Under the pieces are notes generated by a model, which was not told where the DNA came from, searched no databases, and was given only the letters and a program-made list of their open reading frames with translations. From positions 8,516,882 to 8,580,881 of the forward strand of contig CAJINV010000004.1 in NCBI GenBank assembly GCA_905178155.1: a stretch of 64,000 bases of DNA, written 5' to 3'. The translations under genes were made by a program, and so were the position numbers. Shown here one piece after another: positions 11,100-24,700 of the stretch. The DNA comes from Amoebophrya sp. A120 (Eukaryota; Sar; Dinophyceae; Syndiniales; Amoebophryaceae). How positions within the stretch are numbered: the stretch's first letter is position 1; every line of letters starts with the position of its first letter.

Positions 11100-11872
11100 C
11101 TTTCGCCCGTGCAATTCAAAATGATGGCCACTGGTAGTAGCCAGCACCCCTCGCCATCACCTCTGGCCATCACTTTGCCAGCGCGAAAAAGTCACGGCAA
11201 AAAGTGGCGCGCGACCAGAAGCTATTGGCCATGCATCCATCGCGCCTCAGGCCGGGCAAGGTGGTCGGAGGTGGTCGCCCGCCCCAGGCCGGGCAAGGTG
11301 GTCGTCCTTTGCCATCACTTTTTGGTCGGCCAAAAGTGATGGCCAAAAGTAGTCCCCTGGCCATCACGTTTGGCCATCACTTTCTGGTCGGCCAAAAGTG
11401 ATGGCCAAGAGCCCCTTGGCCATCACATTTGGCCATCGCTTTCTGGTCTGCCAAAAGTGATGGTCAAGACGTCTTTGGCCATCACATTTTTCTGGCCATC
11501 ACTTTCTGGTCGGCCAAAAGTGATGGCCAGGACGTCCCTGGCCATCACTTTTTCGCCGGCCAAGAGTGATGGCCAAAAGTCCCTTGGCCATCACATTCGG
11601 CCATCGCTTTCTGGTCGGCCAAAAGTGATGGCCAAGACGTCCGCGGCCATCACTTTTGCCCATCACTTTTTCTTTCTGGTCGGCCAAAAGTGATGGCCAA
11701 GACGTCCCAGGCCCTCACTTTTCGCCATCACTTTTTGGTCGGCCAGAAGTGATGGAATCCCTTGGCCATCACATTTGGCCATCGCTTTCTGGTCGGCCAA
11801 AAGTGATGGCCATGAGCAAGACGTCCGTGGCCATCACATTTGGCCATCACTTTCTCTCTTAAGGAGCTCTCT
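11100..11872. repeat. Degenerate tandem array of inverted-repeat units
   Basis: Repeated units alternate GGCCATCACTTT and AAAAGTGATGGCC with a TCTGGTCGGCC linker and GACGTCC spacers. Units of roughly 60-100 bp vary in length. Because each unit is palindromic, the array reads as long ORFs on both strands; these are artefacts. No gene lies within it. Confidence 0.85.
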
Positions 11873-11920
11873 TAGGGAGCTCTCTTAAGAGGTACCGCCT
11901 AAGCAATTTTCTTTAGAATT
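11862..11920. repeat. Nested AGCTCTCTTA palindrome
   Basis: CTCTTAAGGAGCTCTCTTAG and its near copies form overlapping inverted repeats ending in GGTACC. It marks the right edge of the tandem array. No function can be assigned. Confidence 0.5.
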
Positions 11921-11924
11921 CATT

Positions 11925-12787
11925 TTCTAAGAGCCTCCTATAGATTATAAATTAAACGCACAGCTTGACTCATTTCTGAATAGTTATTATTATTGTAGGA
12001 CCGACACTTCTTCACATCGCGGACGAGAGGGAGAGGGAGGATCTTTAATACATTTCGATCTGTAACGCAATTTTCGTCGCGTCGGCAGTTCTCTTGACCT
12101 CAAACTTTGCAACCGACGAGTGAAGTTTTGGCACTGGATCAACTTCGCAAGATGTTATTGTTAATCTTCTGGTTCTTACAGAAAAATACCGACAGGGACA
12201 GAGTCGTTTCTTTTGATCTTTTGCAGCTTTGAGTTTCATTCATGATGACCGCACCACGACCCGGAGCAGTCTGATTTATACTGTATTGGAATTTTCATCT
12301 CTTCCAGATTTTAAGTATTTGCTCACAACGAAAATTGGAGACACGATTAGACTGTTGAGTCACCAACTTCCGGATAAACCAAGCATCACCTTTCGACCAT
12401 ATCATTTTGGTGTGTGTTTCTCCTTCTGTCTTCCAAAAAGAAAAACATTTTCTAGTCTCCAACGATGCACATTAAATCTTCTTCACAGCATCACAAAAAT
12501 GAGTTTCATTTCCAGTAGTTCTAGCTGCCCCCAGATTATTGCAATAGATGACATCTACTGCAATAGCGACCGTTGTATTGTCACATATTACAACTTTCTA
12601 GTTCTACCACACTTGCTTATAAGATTCGTGAAGATTTTGATTTTCCCATCCGTTTTCATCATTGCCGACGCTACTGTTTCACCTACAACCTGCCCTCGTC
12701 AAAGCCGGCGCAAGAGGAGGTGCAACTACACATCAAGCGGCGATTTTTAGGTCGTGACCTCGTGCATTATACGCTCGCAATCCCTCC
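11925..12787. other. Intergenic, no supported gene
   Basis: Short ORFs exist on both strands (a 64-codon minus frame at 12045-12239 and longer plus frames at 12229-12821), but none has recognisable motifs or joins to a neighbour. This is presumably the 3' region of the exonuclease gene. Confidence 0.4.
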
Positions 12788-15700
12788 TCACATCACAGGA
12801 GCTTCTTTCGATGGTTGTTGATACACTTCTGCAAACGCAAATTCTACGCGCTCTTTGGATTTCTCCCGCACGAGACGCTTCCAGTCGGTAAAGGACCGAT
12901 CTTTTGATGTTGCCGGAAGTGGTTTTTGTGTTGTGTTTGCTACGACGTGTTTCTCGTTCTCACTGGAAGCCGAAGCATCCTCGTCCCTACTTGCATCATG
13001 TACTGCTTGTTCTTCATGACCCGTAATTGTTGTACTGCTGTTCTGTAGTGTCGCAGTCGTAGAAGCTGTCTCGTCCCCCAATTTCTGCAACAATTCTTCT
13101 TTCAAAGCTAGCATGTACCTCACGTCACTCGCACTGTAAAGTAGTAGCAACGGGTGCAGTGGGCGACTTTCGAATCTTCTAAAGTTGCCGCCGAATTTTG
13201 GCTATGCATTCCAAAAGCATCGCGCTCTTACAAATTGCAGTCCTGCACGACAAATGTCTCCTCCAAGCACAAGCTGAATCAGCAATACAAATACAAATTT
13301 TTTTCTCGCCAAAATTTGTGAAGATGGAAATCATACGAGTACGATACTTTTCCAATGCGTATTGGCTCGAAGAGTTTTTTCGCTTCGGAGTCGAGCCACT
13401 GCAGAAAATCTATCAAATGCAAAAATGTCTGGGTCTGGAAGAGTCCACCGATCTTGTCATGCTAAATCTAAAGCATGCAAAAATCAGTGTTGCATGATTA
13501 CCATAAGTCGTCCAGTTTTGACCAAGTCGCGAGGGAGTTTCTGATGCAGGATAGGCATGAGACAGATCGCACAGAATCTGTCATGCTAGGTCCTGCATTC
13601 CAGACCTCATGGGTCATGGAAAAGCTGCATGACAAGTCGCGCATTCTTCCAGACCCAGACATTTTTGCAGTTCATAAACTCGGCCTCAGGACAAGTAGAA
13701 CTGCTGGCGGGTTTATTTTCGGTTGGTCTTGTTGACCGCCTTCTTTCCTCGTGCTGCTCCTTCTTGCTGGGAAATAGTAGACCATACTGCAAGCTGTCCT
13801 CTACTTCGGCCGCGGTCGCGGGCGTGTGGGCCGGAATTGGTGTAGGTACTGGAACAACTCCAGCCGCATTGTTGGCGGTAGCACCTGCGTCAAATGATTG
13901 ACAGCTACGGCTAGACGAGTACTAACAAAAGCTTTGATCATGAAGCTGGAGACATTCTACTTGTAGGTTTCTCGTACCTACCGCAGAAAAAACTTATAAT
14001 TTTTTGACACCTCCTTCGCCACGGCCGTTCTGCACCGAGCCGGGTTCTTGCGCGGAGCTCGTGACATTTGTTCTTTCGGGTGCGCTACTCGCATTTGAGG
14101 ACCAAGCAGGGGAACCTTTTGTGCAGTTTTTTTTTTCCTTTTTGCACGCAACACCAGGAATGTGGAAAAGGAAAGCTACTAGAGTAGAGAAGCACATATA
14201 ACAGACCGACGTAGATCGGCCACAACATGACAAAGGATTACTACAGAAAACACGTTGGTACGCATTAAACATCTAAAAACGCTGCGTACTATTGCAAATC
14301 GGTCGACAGAATGTAAACCTAAACCAGTACTGAAACCACTATACCGAGGGTTTTCCCGTCGATTCCCCGACCATATAATCGAGGTTCCTCGTCCGCTTGG
14401 CTGGAGGACAAAATCGAAGCGGGCGACGCGGCATCTGCTACTGCTGTTGCTGTGGTTGATCCACGTTGACAATCATACCCCTTGAATATGGTACCACAAC
14501 CAGTCGTGTTCTTGTCCTTCTCTGCGGCTTGTTGCGCGTCGCCGCCCTGCGAAGATGTAGTCCCGGCGGTCGTCGCCAACATGGCGGAAGTTTTTAACTC
14601 TGCTTCAGCAAATTCTGCGGACCAAGCTCCTGTCGGCAAAGACGAGCCTCCGTCACCTGCCCTCTGCGTCCGCTGCATAAGAACGGCGGCATTGTCGGTC
14701 TGCTCTTTGTTCTCGCCTCCCAGGCGCTGGCTATTTTCAACATCTCGGCGCTTCAGCACCGTCTCCCCCAAAACTTTCGCTAACCCCTTCAGCCACTTGA
14801 CTTCCAAGCCCCTCGCCCGTCGCGTGGCGATCTCCAGGATCTGCAGGTCCATATCAAGTGCAAATATGTCTGGGTCTGGAAGAGCGCATCTTTGTCGTGC
14901 TTGTCTGGCATGACTCTTCAATCTGTCATGCACGTTACCCAAGAGCCCCATTTTTCTGTCATGCATCGTATCGTATCGTTTCGTTTGTCATGCAGAAACG
15001 CAGTTTGTCATGCAGAATAGGCAACACCTTAGAAGCTCAGAAACTTGTCATGCTGAGCCAGCACTTGTGGCCTCCTCATGATACGCCGCCCAGCATCACA
15101 AGTTTCCCGACCCAGACATATTCGCAATGCATAATCCAACACGTTTGCCAATTTCACCCGGAACTGGTGGTAAATGGCGTCGCTGTCGTATCACACAGAA
15201 AAAAGCTGGCAGGGCATATTTGTAATGCAAAAATAAATACACAAAACCTGTATTGCATATCTGAAACAGCATGCTATGGGGCCACCCATGACAAAATTTT
15301 TATTTTGTGTGTATTTATTTTTGCATTACAAATATGCCCTGCCAGCTTTTTTCTCTGGGATATGTCGTTACGGCAGTCGAAGAAAATCTTCTCGATTCTT
15401 TCGCACTCGAAAAGCCTCTTCAGCGTCCATGCTGGCTGCGAGGAGTGGCCGGTTTCTTGTTGTGGACGAGAAGTGGAACTACGGCAGGTAGTACTTCTAT
15501 GCGTTGATTTTATTGTTTCCATGAAGTTGATATAAAAATCGCAGACCTCGTGGTCCTTGCTAGTACCGTGGGTAGTTGCGTTAAGAGGTCCTGTCTGTCC
15601 GTCCACCTCCGCCTCCGGTTTATTTCCAGCCGGTGGAAGAGGAAAATTCACGTTGTTCCTACCCTCTGAAAGGACCTCCGCGCCGCTGGTGGGGGGTGAA

Positions 15701-18700
15701 GATGATGATGATGCTGCTGCTTCATTTGCTGCAGAAGTATAAACAGTTCGTGGAGATGAGGAGAGTACGACTGCCGGGTTCTTTGACGTCGTGCGACACA
15801 TCAACGCCGGGACAGCAGATGGTTCACTTCTAAGTGGACGAGCCTCTTCTTGTTGATGTGCAGAAGGAGCAGCCTCAGAAGAAGGAGCGGGAGCTGCTCC
15901 TGCGACGGATGATCCTCTGTGCTGACATGATGATGCTGAACATGATCTTGATCGACTGTTTACTAAGTCCGCGAGCGTACTGACGTCAAAGACGAATACC
16001 GTATCAGGCTTCGTATTCAGCAAAATTTGCAAGAGGCAAATCTTTCCCCACCGGTTCAGCCGAACTCCCTCCAGGTCGACGCAGATCGTGGTGAGAAGAT
16101 CACGGGGGTTGTTCTCGTCGTCCTCAGCTCCTACTTCTGTGTTGCTAAGTTCGGCAGGACCACCAGATCTAGGTGGGGGATTACGACGTGTATTTTTCCT
16201 TGTTTGTTCTTGCAACCGAACCCGCTGCTCGTGTTCGTCCCTGCGCTCCATTTCCTGCGCGACTAGGTTCAGGAAGTCCACTAATTGCGCAATCGTATGG
16301 ATAAAGACGATCTCGAAGCTTTTCAAATTCTCTTTCTCATCTTTCGTCTTTTCACGATCTTTATTTGTCCGCAGTATCTCTTCTTCGTCTTCGCAGATGG
16401 AAGATTTGCTTGAAGTCCTCTGCGCTATCGCTTTTGTCACGCGGCCGCTCATAATAGGCTGCAACAGTAGCAGGCAGGCCTTCGGGTTCGTTTCTGCACT
16501 GGGAGAAGTTCTATTTCCAGTTCCGTTCCACCATCGGGACGACGCAGACGCGTCCCAATTGTAGTTTCGCTGGTTGTAATCTTGTTTATGTGGCCAATCA
16601 TTATTGGTAGCGATGTCGTGGTTTTGGTCATGATGATCCCTGTAGTTATTTTCAGACCACCAGGAGGACGAGGACCAGGCGCCCTGCTGGTGTTTTTCTA
16701 CTTCTTGTCCCGTGGCCAGTTCATTCTTGTTCTGATAAGATGGCCAGTTCAACATCTTCTTGTTGTGAATGTAATTCCAGGCCTTCTTCCAATCGCACTG
16801 CTGCTGCTGCTGGGGCGCTAGAATTGCCTGTTGACCACTGCGATGATCCCACATGACCCTGCCACGTGAAACAAAATCAGAACCGTGGAAGAATCTTTTC
16901 GCCGGAGACAGCACACCGTACCCGTAGTCGCGATGATTGTAATTCCTCGTGCTCCCATGGTAATTCTTATCCCCAAGACGATGGAAAATAGTTGTACTGT
17001 CAAGCGCACTGTAGTCGATTCGAACCGTGGCTATCGGCCCTAGCAGGTCGTCCCAGCAACAAATCGCGGTGGCTGAAGAACTAACGTTGTTTATTACGCA
17101 AGAACCCCCAGACCCGCCCTCGGCCCCCGAGCAGAGGGAAAGCAGGTTACCCACGATCACTTCCGCGGCGGCCTGCAGTTGGAAAACCAGAGCGGAAATC
17201 GCATCCACTGTCATATTCCTCTCTGCCTCATCCAAATCCCGAATCACGCTATCAGCCTGGTTCGCCATCCTGCCCCACTGGCACCACTGCCGCTGCCGCT
17301 GCAGCGCGTTTGTCGTTTCCGACGGAAATGCTTTTCGCAGTTTTTGAGTCAGCTCTTTCCGCATCGCGCGAACGGTGGTCTGTGCTGGGAAAAGGTCGGC
17401 GGGCGAGGGCAGTTTTTGGATGTGGTTGTTGTGCTGGTCCAGGGTGGCGGGAGGCCCTACCTTGTCTTCTGTCCTCTTGTTTAGTACGGTAGGCCCCAGC
17501 ACGACCGCAGATGAGGAGGATGATGGAACGGTGCAGATTGACGAGTTTTTGCATTGACTGCCCACGACCTGAGTCCTCGCCGCGGACTCCTCGGCGTGGA
17601 AGACAAAACTGAGCAGTCTGTCAAGGTGAGAATCGAGTTTATTGTGTATCAGCTGCTCCTTTTCTGGTTCTTCGTAGAAACTTGTGCCCAAAAAAGCGGT
17701 ACGACCGCGAAAATCGCCTTCTGCTGTTCGACATTCATCTCGTCCACAGTGAGTTGTCATATTTTTTCCACCTTCGCCGCTGTCCCCGCTCCTGGTACAC
17801 AGCGCTTGCAGTAAACGGTTTCGACAGAATTGTGTCCAACTCTCCACGGGCTGATGCTGCAGATGTTGAAGACCTTTCCCGGGCGACGTATAAGACAGTG
17901 CAGGAGGACGAAGATCATCATCTGCTGCTCCTGGGGCCGCGGACCAGCACGACGACGGAGCCAATGTCCTCAAACTGGACGTCGACTTAGAAGTACAGAA
18001 CTGCCCCACCATCTGCGCATCAACCCTTTTTGCCAGAAACGCGAGCCACTTTGCGATCTGGAACCACTGTCGGAAGCTTTCCTCCTGCTTCTCGAGGATT
18101 TCCATCCTCTTGGCCTCGCTTTTGTCGGAACAATTGTCGGATGATTTTTCGTCATACAGGTTTCTGGCTTTATCAACATCCTCAGAGAGAAAGTCGACGT
18201 CGGCGATGAATGCAGAATAGAAGTCTGGTGCTTCGTTATTCTCAGTACCCTGTTGCCGTTCCGCTTCCCCACCACGTGAGCATAAAAACGCGATGTGCCG
18301 GACAGTCTCCAGCAGGCTGGTAGGGCGCTGCAAATCTAGCTGAGCATCATGTTTTTTGTACTTTTTCTCCCTCTTCATCTTGTTCAGCGGTTGAAAATAA
18401 ATTTCGTCCGCCATCTGGCGGAAATGTTCGACAAAATTAGCAGGACTGTACGTTGTATTCGGACTTGAATCCACATCCTCGCAATGATCACTGCCTTCGT
18501 AATCATGTTGATGCGCGGCCGCCCGTTCGTGTTCTCGATGCGCCAGCCGGACGTGCTTCTCGAAGGTCGCTTGGTACTGCGCCTTTCGATTCGCCCGCTC
18601 CTGTAGTTCCCCAGCCTGCTTTTCGGCGAGCGCCTTCCGCTCCGCCCGTTGCCGCTTCAACTCCAGTCGCCTTTGCTTATTTTCTTCCTCCTGTTCTTTT

Positions 18701-21700
18701 ATCTGGCAGCTTTTCGTCCTCTGTTGAGTTGGCGGTGGTGGTGCCGGTCCTCGGCTACCTTGCGTTTGGTTTATTTGGAGAGCCGGGCGTGCAAAAAGTC
18801 TATTCGCCGGTGCTCCGAAGCTACCGGCCGCTCTAGCAGCATTTCCCTCCATTTTTTTGTTGAAGTTACTGTTCCTGTGATCGTCCCCGCCACCTGCCCC
18901 GCCGACGGCACCAGCATCAGGAAAAAAGCGATCGTAGCTTGTTTCGCCCACTAGCTTATTTTTTCCGTGCGCCAGCTCAATGTGCCTTAAAGAAGCTTGG
19001 AAGTCCTCGTGGTGTTGTTTTTTTCTGTCTTCAGATTTAACATTGGTTCTTTTCAACTCCTCTTCACGCACTTCCTGTTTCCTTCGCTGCGCTTCCTCGA
19101 AAGTGGGTGCGGGAAGATGAGCAGCTCGTTGCGTACTTGTTGTTTCATCTCGCGGTGGTTCCCCTTGTTTCGATGTGCAGCTCGGAGCAGCTGCTGCCAG
19201 AGTTCTTGTTTCGATTGTCTTTTTCTGAAGATCCGGATCTGGTGCTGTGGGCTCTTCTTCATTTTTTACCCGTAGTATCGCCGGATGAGAACCCAATATC
19301 TCGTGGTTTTTGTTCCGCGAAGCGTCCTCTGCGCTGTCCTGTCGGAGGAGTTGGTGCTTCGACGATGCAGAAGTCTCAGCGAGAGCGGCATCGTCTGGCT
19401 CTGGGGCTCCAACGACGTGATTTGCTTTTGCTAGTTCTAGAAGCGCACTTGTTTTATTTTCCTGTTCGGCGCGAGAAGTACGAGTTGCTTCTGGTGCTAC
19501 ACCAGCAACAGTCGGTGGCCTACTACACGGCCAGTTTTTGTGCCTGGCCCGGGCAGAGGACGTGTCCGATACATTTTTGTGATCTCCATCTCGTCTCTCG
19601 GAGGGGCCGGAAGACCGTGAAGATGAAGCCTCATCAGCATCAAACCCCTTGCTGTTTGCATATCTTGTTCTGCTTAGGGGTACACTTATGGGGGTCTCCT
19701 CTGCTAAAAATACCGCTGCCCGGTCGAGACCGCGAGTCCACTTTTCTTCTTCCGTCGAAAAGGAGGTGTCAGAATCGAATAATAGCGGTTTTATTTTGCG
19801 TCCACCTTCGTGGTTCTTCTCGTGGTCGTCCTCGGTGTTTATTTTGCTTTTGTTCATCCGGGGCTTGATTGTGGCATTACCTTTGTTTTTGGCTCGTTTC
19901 ATCCCGAAACAAGGAGTTCCTGCACCGTCGGACATAATTCTACTACTCGGCTGCAAGAACGGACACTTTTTAGCAGGAGAGCGAGGACGATCAGATCTGC
20001 TGGTACTCTCGCTTTCCTCATCCGGATCACTTTCAGGAGACAGCGAGACATCGCTCGTTTCTTCCCCGTAACAACGAAAGTTTGGTATTTCCTCTCCCCC
20101 GCTTTCACTTCCCGAGCTGGGAGACTGCAAGGTTCGCTTGTTCAATCCCGTCTTTAGGTTTTTCGCCGCACGCACGGAGCTGCCGGGGGTGGAAGAGCAG
20201 GTAAAGCCGAACAAGTTCTTACCGTGCGCCCTCTTATTTCCACCCTCGCGCAGGTTGTTTTCCAGGACGAAGCACGACAGGTTGCGCTCCAGCAGGGGAT
20301 GCGCAGGGCTGGTTTTTCTTATTCTTTGTCCCCTTTCTGTCTCCGTGCTTTCGTCATTATGGTTTAATATTCCGGCGTCAAGAAGTGTTTTATTTTCCTT
20401 GAAATTGTCAAAGCCCGACATTATTTTTGCTTTTCCTTTTGCAGCAACTCTACTATATTTCCCGGGATTTTTCACGCCGGAGTTGCTCAGCTTCTCTTGT
20501 TTCTGCGCAGCTTTGAAAGTGCTCGAGCTCGTTCCCGGACCTGCATAATTGGGCAAATATTTTCTCGGGTTGTCGTCGTCTTCGTGACCAGCACCAGCCT
20601 GTTTTCGCATCTTCTGTTGCTCTCTTGCAAGAACTTTTTCATCTACTGCTTGGCGCTGTTCTTTGTTCGATTTCTTTCTCGTCCGCCGGTAGTTCCAATC
20701 CTTAAACTCTCTGTGCAGCTTCTCCCGCAACTGGTCGATCAGCACGAGCCGTTGCTGTTCGTGTTCCTCCTCTCTTTGTTGTTGTTTCTGGGCGGCGTTC
20801 TTATTTAATGTCGTGGTGGAATTCCCTATCTGCTTTTGTTCAGCCTGCAACCCGACGTGGTCCCCAGGGCCGTACCGCACCGACTTCCGGCGTTCGAGTT
20901 CACACAGGTTTGTAGGGCTGGTGGGTTTTCCCGTCGCGGGCGAGGGAGCCTCGTGTACTTTCTGCTTCTCGTAGGTAGTTTTCATCTCACCAGCACCTGT
21001 ACTAGTTTTCTCCCCCACCAGTGACCGCAACGCCGCCTCTCGCAGCCGCTCCCCCGCAGCGATGGCAGCGTTGTCGCGAGGTTGCGTCCATAAGGTCGAA
21101 GAGGAAGAAGACACAACTGCAGGGCGGGTAGCTCCACGTTGACCATATTCATTTTGAACGAGAACGGCCGCCGTGTCCTGGTAGACGAAATCCGGAGATG
21201 ATGTTGTTCTGGCGACCTCCGCGTTGTAGTTGCAAGAACTAGTATACTCGTCCTGATTCAAGAACCCCTTCTCGGGGATTGGTGAGAGGGGAGGCTGCAG
21301 TCGCAGGATTTCGTCTTGTTGCATCAAAGATTCATCATGGTCCTGGTGAGTAGAAAATACCATCTCATCATCTCCATCTGGTCGTCCTCGAGTGTCTTCA
21401 ACACCGGCGAAACCCTCGCGGCCGAAGCCACGTAAGGCAAGTCTGCTCGTCGGCCGTGCACCACGGCCTGCAGCGTCGTTCTGTGCATCGAACTGTGCCA
21501 AGGCGGCGGCTGTGAGCGGTTGCTGGTGATAACTCGCAGCTTCCACGGAGCTACAACCTGTGCTGGTGTTTTGAAAAACTGTAGTTGCAGCATCGTCGTG
21601 CTCGCTTTTCAACATCTTGCCCGGTGCTTCTTGTACCAGTTCGTGCTTTACAACTACGCGCTTTCTCCTCGGTCCCAAGGAGCTGTAGCTTTCTGGCTCG

Positions 21701-24700
21701 CTCGTGTCATCTGGCTCGTCGCTCACTCCCGCAGGGTCGGGTTGCGCAGCTGCAGGTCTAGTACTTTGCAGCTCGAGATGTTGAGCAGATGAACTCTGCC
21801 TATTTCTGTTCCGCTTCGCCTTTTTCCTAGCCTCCTCACGGTCCTCGATTTCCTTTCGCACAACCGTATACGTTGCAAACATGTCTGGGTCTGGAAACTT
21901 GTGATGCTGAAGTGTGAATGATGGAAACAGTCCCGAATTAGCAATCCAGCATGACAACTTTCCAGCACGCTTTCTCATAGGCAATCCGCATGGGAAACTG
22001 CGTTTCATCTGTATGTACAAAAGAGGCTGCGCCTTGTGTTGGTTATGCAATACAGACTTTCTAGGTATGGAAAGCAAGCATCACAAGTTGCATCCTTCCA
22101 GACCCATACATATTTGCAATGCATAAACCGCCTGCTCTTCGTATTCCTCCCAGAGCTTGAGCCAACGTCGTTCAAAATCGGAGAACCCAAACCGCTTCAA
22201 AGTGTTTTCGACGATTGCATAATTCGAGTTTTTAATCTTCTCTGGCTCTTTGTCAACATTATCATTCTGGAGAAGAACTTCTTCTTCTCGTGCCGCAACT
22301 TCTGCACTCGTCAGCCCCCGGTGCTTGTACTTGTCTAGCATTTGCTGGCCGACCGGCTCGGGAATTTTTTCGCGCCGAAAGCACGAAAAGTACTTCCTCC
22401 TCCGGTGCGCAGCGCTAGCTGGAAAGTTGTAGAAAAAAGGCGGAATGAGAATGTCTTTTCTAGACCTACTTCGAGCAGGATTTTCGACGTTGCTTGCCTC
22501 CGTTTGGTAATTTTCAGTCAGCAAAAACGTGATCTCCTGCACCCTTGGTCCGCATTCGGCCAGGGGACAGTCGATTGGCCCGCGCTTTGTGTACTGCTTG
22601 TGGGATAGGAGGTAAACCGGGATAAACAGCTCCGACATGCGTTGGGAGAGCCTCGCACCTATCCTGTGTAAAAAAATCCCAGTTCCACTTCTGAATGAAA
22701 ATAGGCAAGCAAAAAACTTTTCTCATGCGCAGAGGTCCCTCCGCCATGAGGACGAGGAGTAATTTTGAATTCTATCTGGAAGCTGGTTGTGCTCAACCTA
22801 GAATCAGGATAAGCGACGAGTCGATTTGTTTTTATGTTGTGGCACTACTACTTCTAGCTAAAAACGCGTACTACACTGCGAGCCCAAACTTGTCATGCGA
22901 AGCGACCAAATAAAGTTGTTGATTTGTGTTGCGAAAAAGTTCATTCCATCTTGAAAACTCAGGGTTCGTGGGCCTCGTTTTTACACAGAAATAGCGTCGC
23001 GCAGTTCTTCCTCCAGAAGCAGGTCTTCTTCGTCTTGAAAAGTAGAACTGGTTTGAAGCTGCACCAAACGAGCAGCAGTCCTCGGGTGCCAATTATTGAC
23101 CTCCAGATCGAGTAACGCGTTCGCCCTGTCCAAAATCTTCAACTCAGCCTCGCGGATCTCCGACTTGGTGAGGCGCAAAACAGAGCCGATTTTCGCCGCT
23201 TCTTGTTGTTCCGAATCATCTTCGACAAAGTGCTCCCGCACAACCCGCTCCCGCTTCGCCCGCAACTCCTCGCTAGCCGTCGGCTCCAAAACGCCCAGCT
23301 GGGCGATGACGTTTAAGATTTTCACCGTCCTCCGCCGGGACGAATGGTTTATTTCGGTTTGTTCCTCGTCTGGGGCGTTGTCGGGGGCTGCTTGTTCTGC
23401 AGTTGAGGTGTATTTCTCCGGACAGGCCGGGCCGATTGCGGCTTCGCGTGTGTCGAAACATAATTGTGCTGATTTGTATAATTCCAATTCGGTTGTAGCA
23501 GAATTCTGACCCACGACACCCGCAGGTCGGAGACCATCTAGAAGAACTCCTGTCGACGGCTCCTGGGCGCAGCTGGCATCCGGCTCAACATCTTTGCAAG
23601 GCACAGGGGCCAACATTCTCTTCCCCACAGAACAACTGTTTTCTTCTTCCGTAATTGTAATTTGCAGCAGCTCCGCTGCATCACACGCAACCGGAATGGG
23701 GTTGAGTGTCATCAGCCGGCGTTGCCGCTTGCCAGCTTCCAACTCGTCGACACAAGAGACGTATAACAGCGCACAACTCCCTCTCCCTCTCATTTGTGAT
23801 GCAAAATCCCCAATCCATTTGCTGCCTTGTGGCGCTGTTTGCATGTCGAATCTTCCGGGAAGGCCAAACAGAAGTACTTACACTCGGCCCGTGAATTTGT
23901 CATGCACAGCCTTCACGTGTGTTGGTATTTGTATTGCTGCTCATGCCATGCAAATGAGGGGGAAGTGGAATTGTGCACTCGCATAAGACGTTCATCAAAT
24001 TCACGCCGATGTGTTCCCGTTCGTCAAATGCGGGGTGCCATATCCTTTGCAAAAGTATCGCACTCGTAGTAATTGCAAATATGCATTACAAATCCTTCTC
24101 CTAAGGTAAAACAGCATTACAAATTTCATTTTTCATGCAGCTGAGGGAATTTGCCATGCGATTTCTACTAGTACGATACTTTTGCAGCTCATATACCACA
24201 GGGTGCCTTGAAACGGCTCGTGAAAGGTTTCGAAGGCGATTTCGTGCGCGTCCAAGCAAATCTTGTCCACCTGCAGCTCGTCCCAGGGAACGAACTTGCT
24301 TTTCTCCGCCGCGGCTCGTTCGTACGCGGCGTATTTCCCGCGAAACGGGCCCTGAAACGGAAAGTGCCAGATAGTATTGCGGGCAAGGAACTCTGGTCTG
24401 GACTTTATCGAATTTTCCACGTGGAGCGCTGCGTCGTCACTTCTTTTTTCCGTCGACGTCGTCGCGGTCGGTGTTGCATGTTGCAAAACCTTTCCCGCAG
24501 AAAAAGCTTTAGTATGCTCGGAGCCAGAGCTCGATTCGTTTTTGATCGACGCAGGAAGAAAAGCCGGCACAACTGTTTCCGCTGCAATATCTTTACGAGC
24601 ATCCTGCAGCCCGTTTGGTGCCACAGTTGTCGTCGTCCTGGGGCGGGCAGGAGCTACAGCCTTGCTCAGGCCAACATCCACGGCGGCCGTAGAGGACTTT

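Noticed and set aside
11100-11872. Overlapping ORFs on both strands
   Set aside because: Caused by palindromic repeat units; the residues are translations of the same GGCCATCAC words.
12229-12821. Plus-strand ORFs after the exonuclease gene
   Set aside because: No recognisable motif, in a region antisense to the likely 3' untranslated end; low-complexity Ser/Thr-rich translation.
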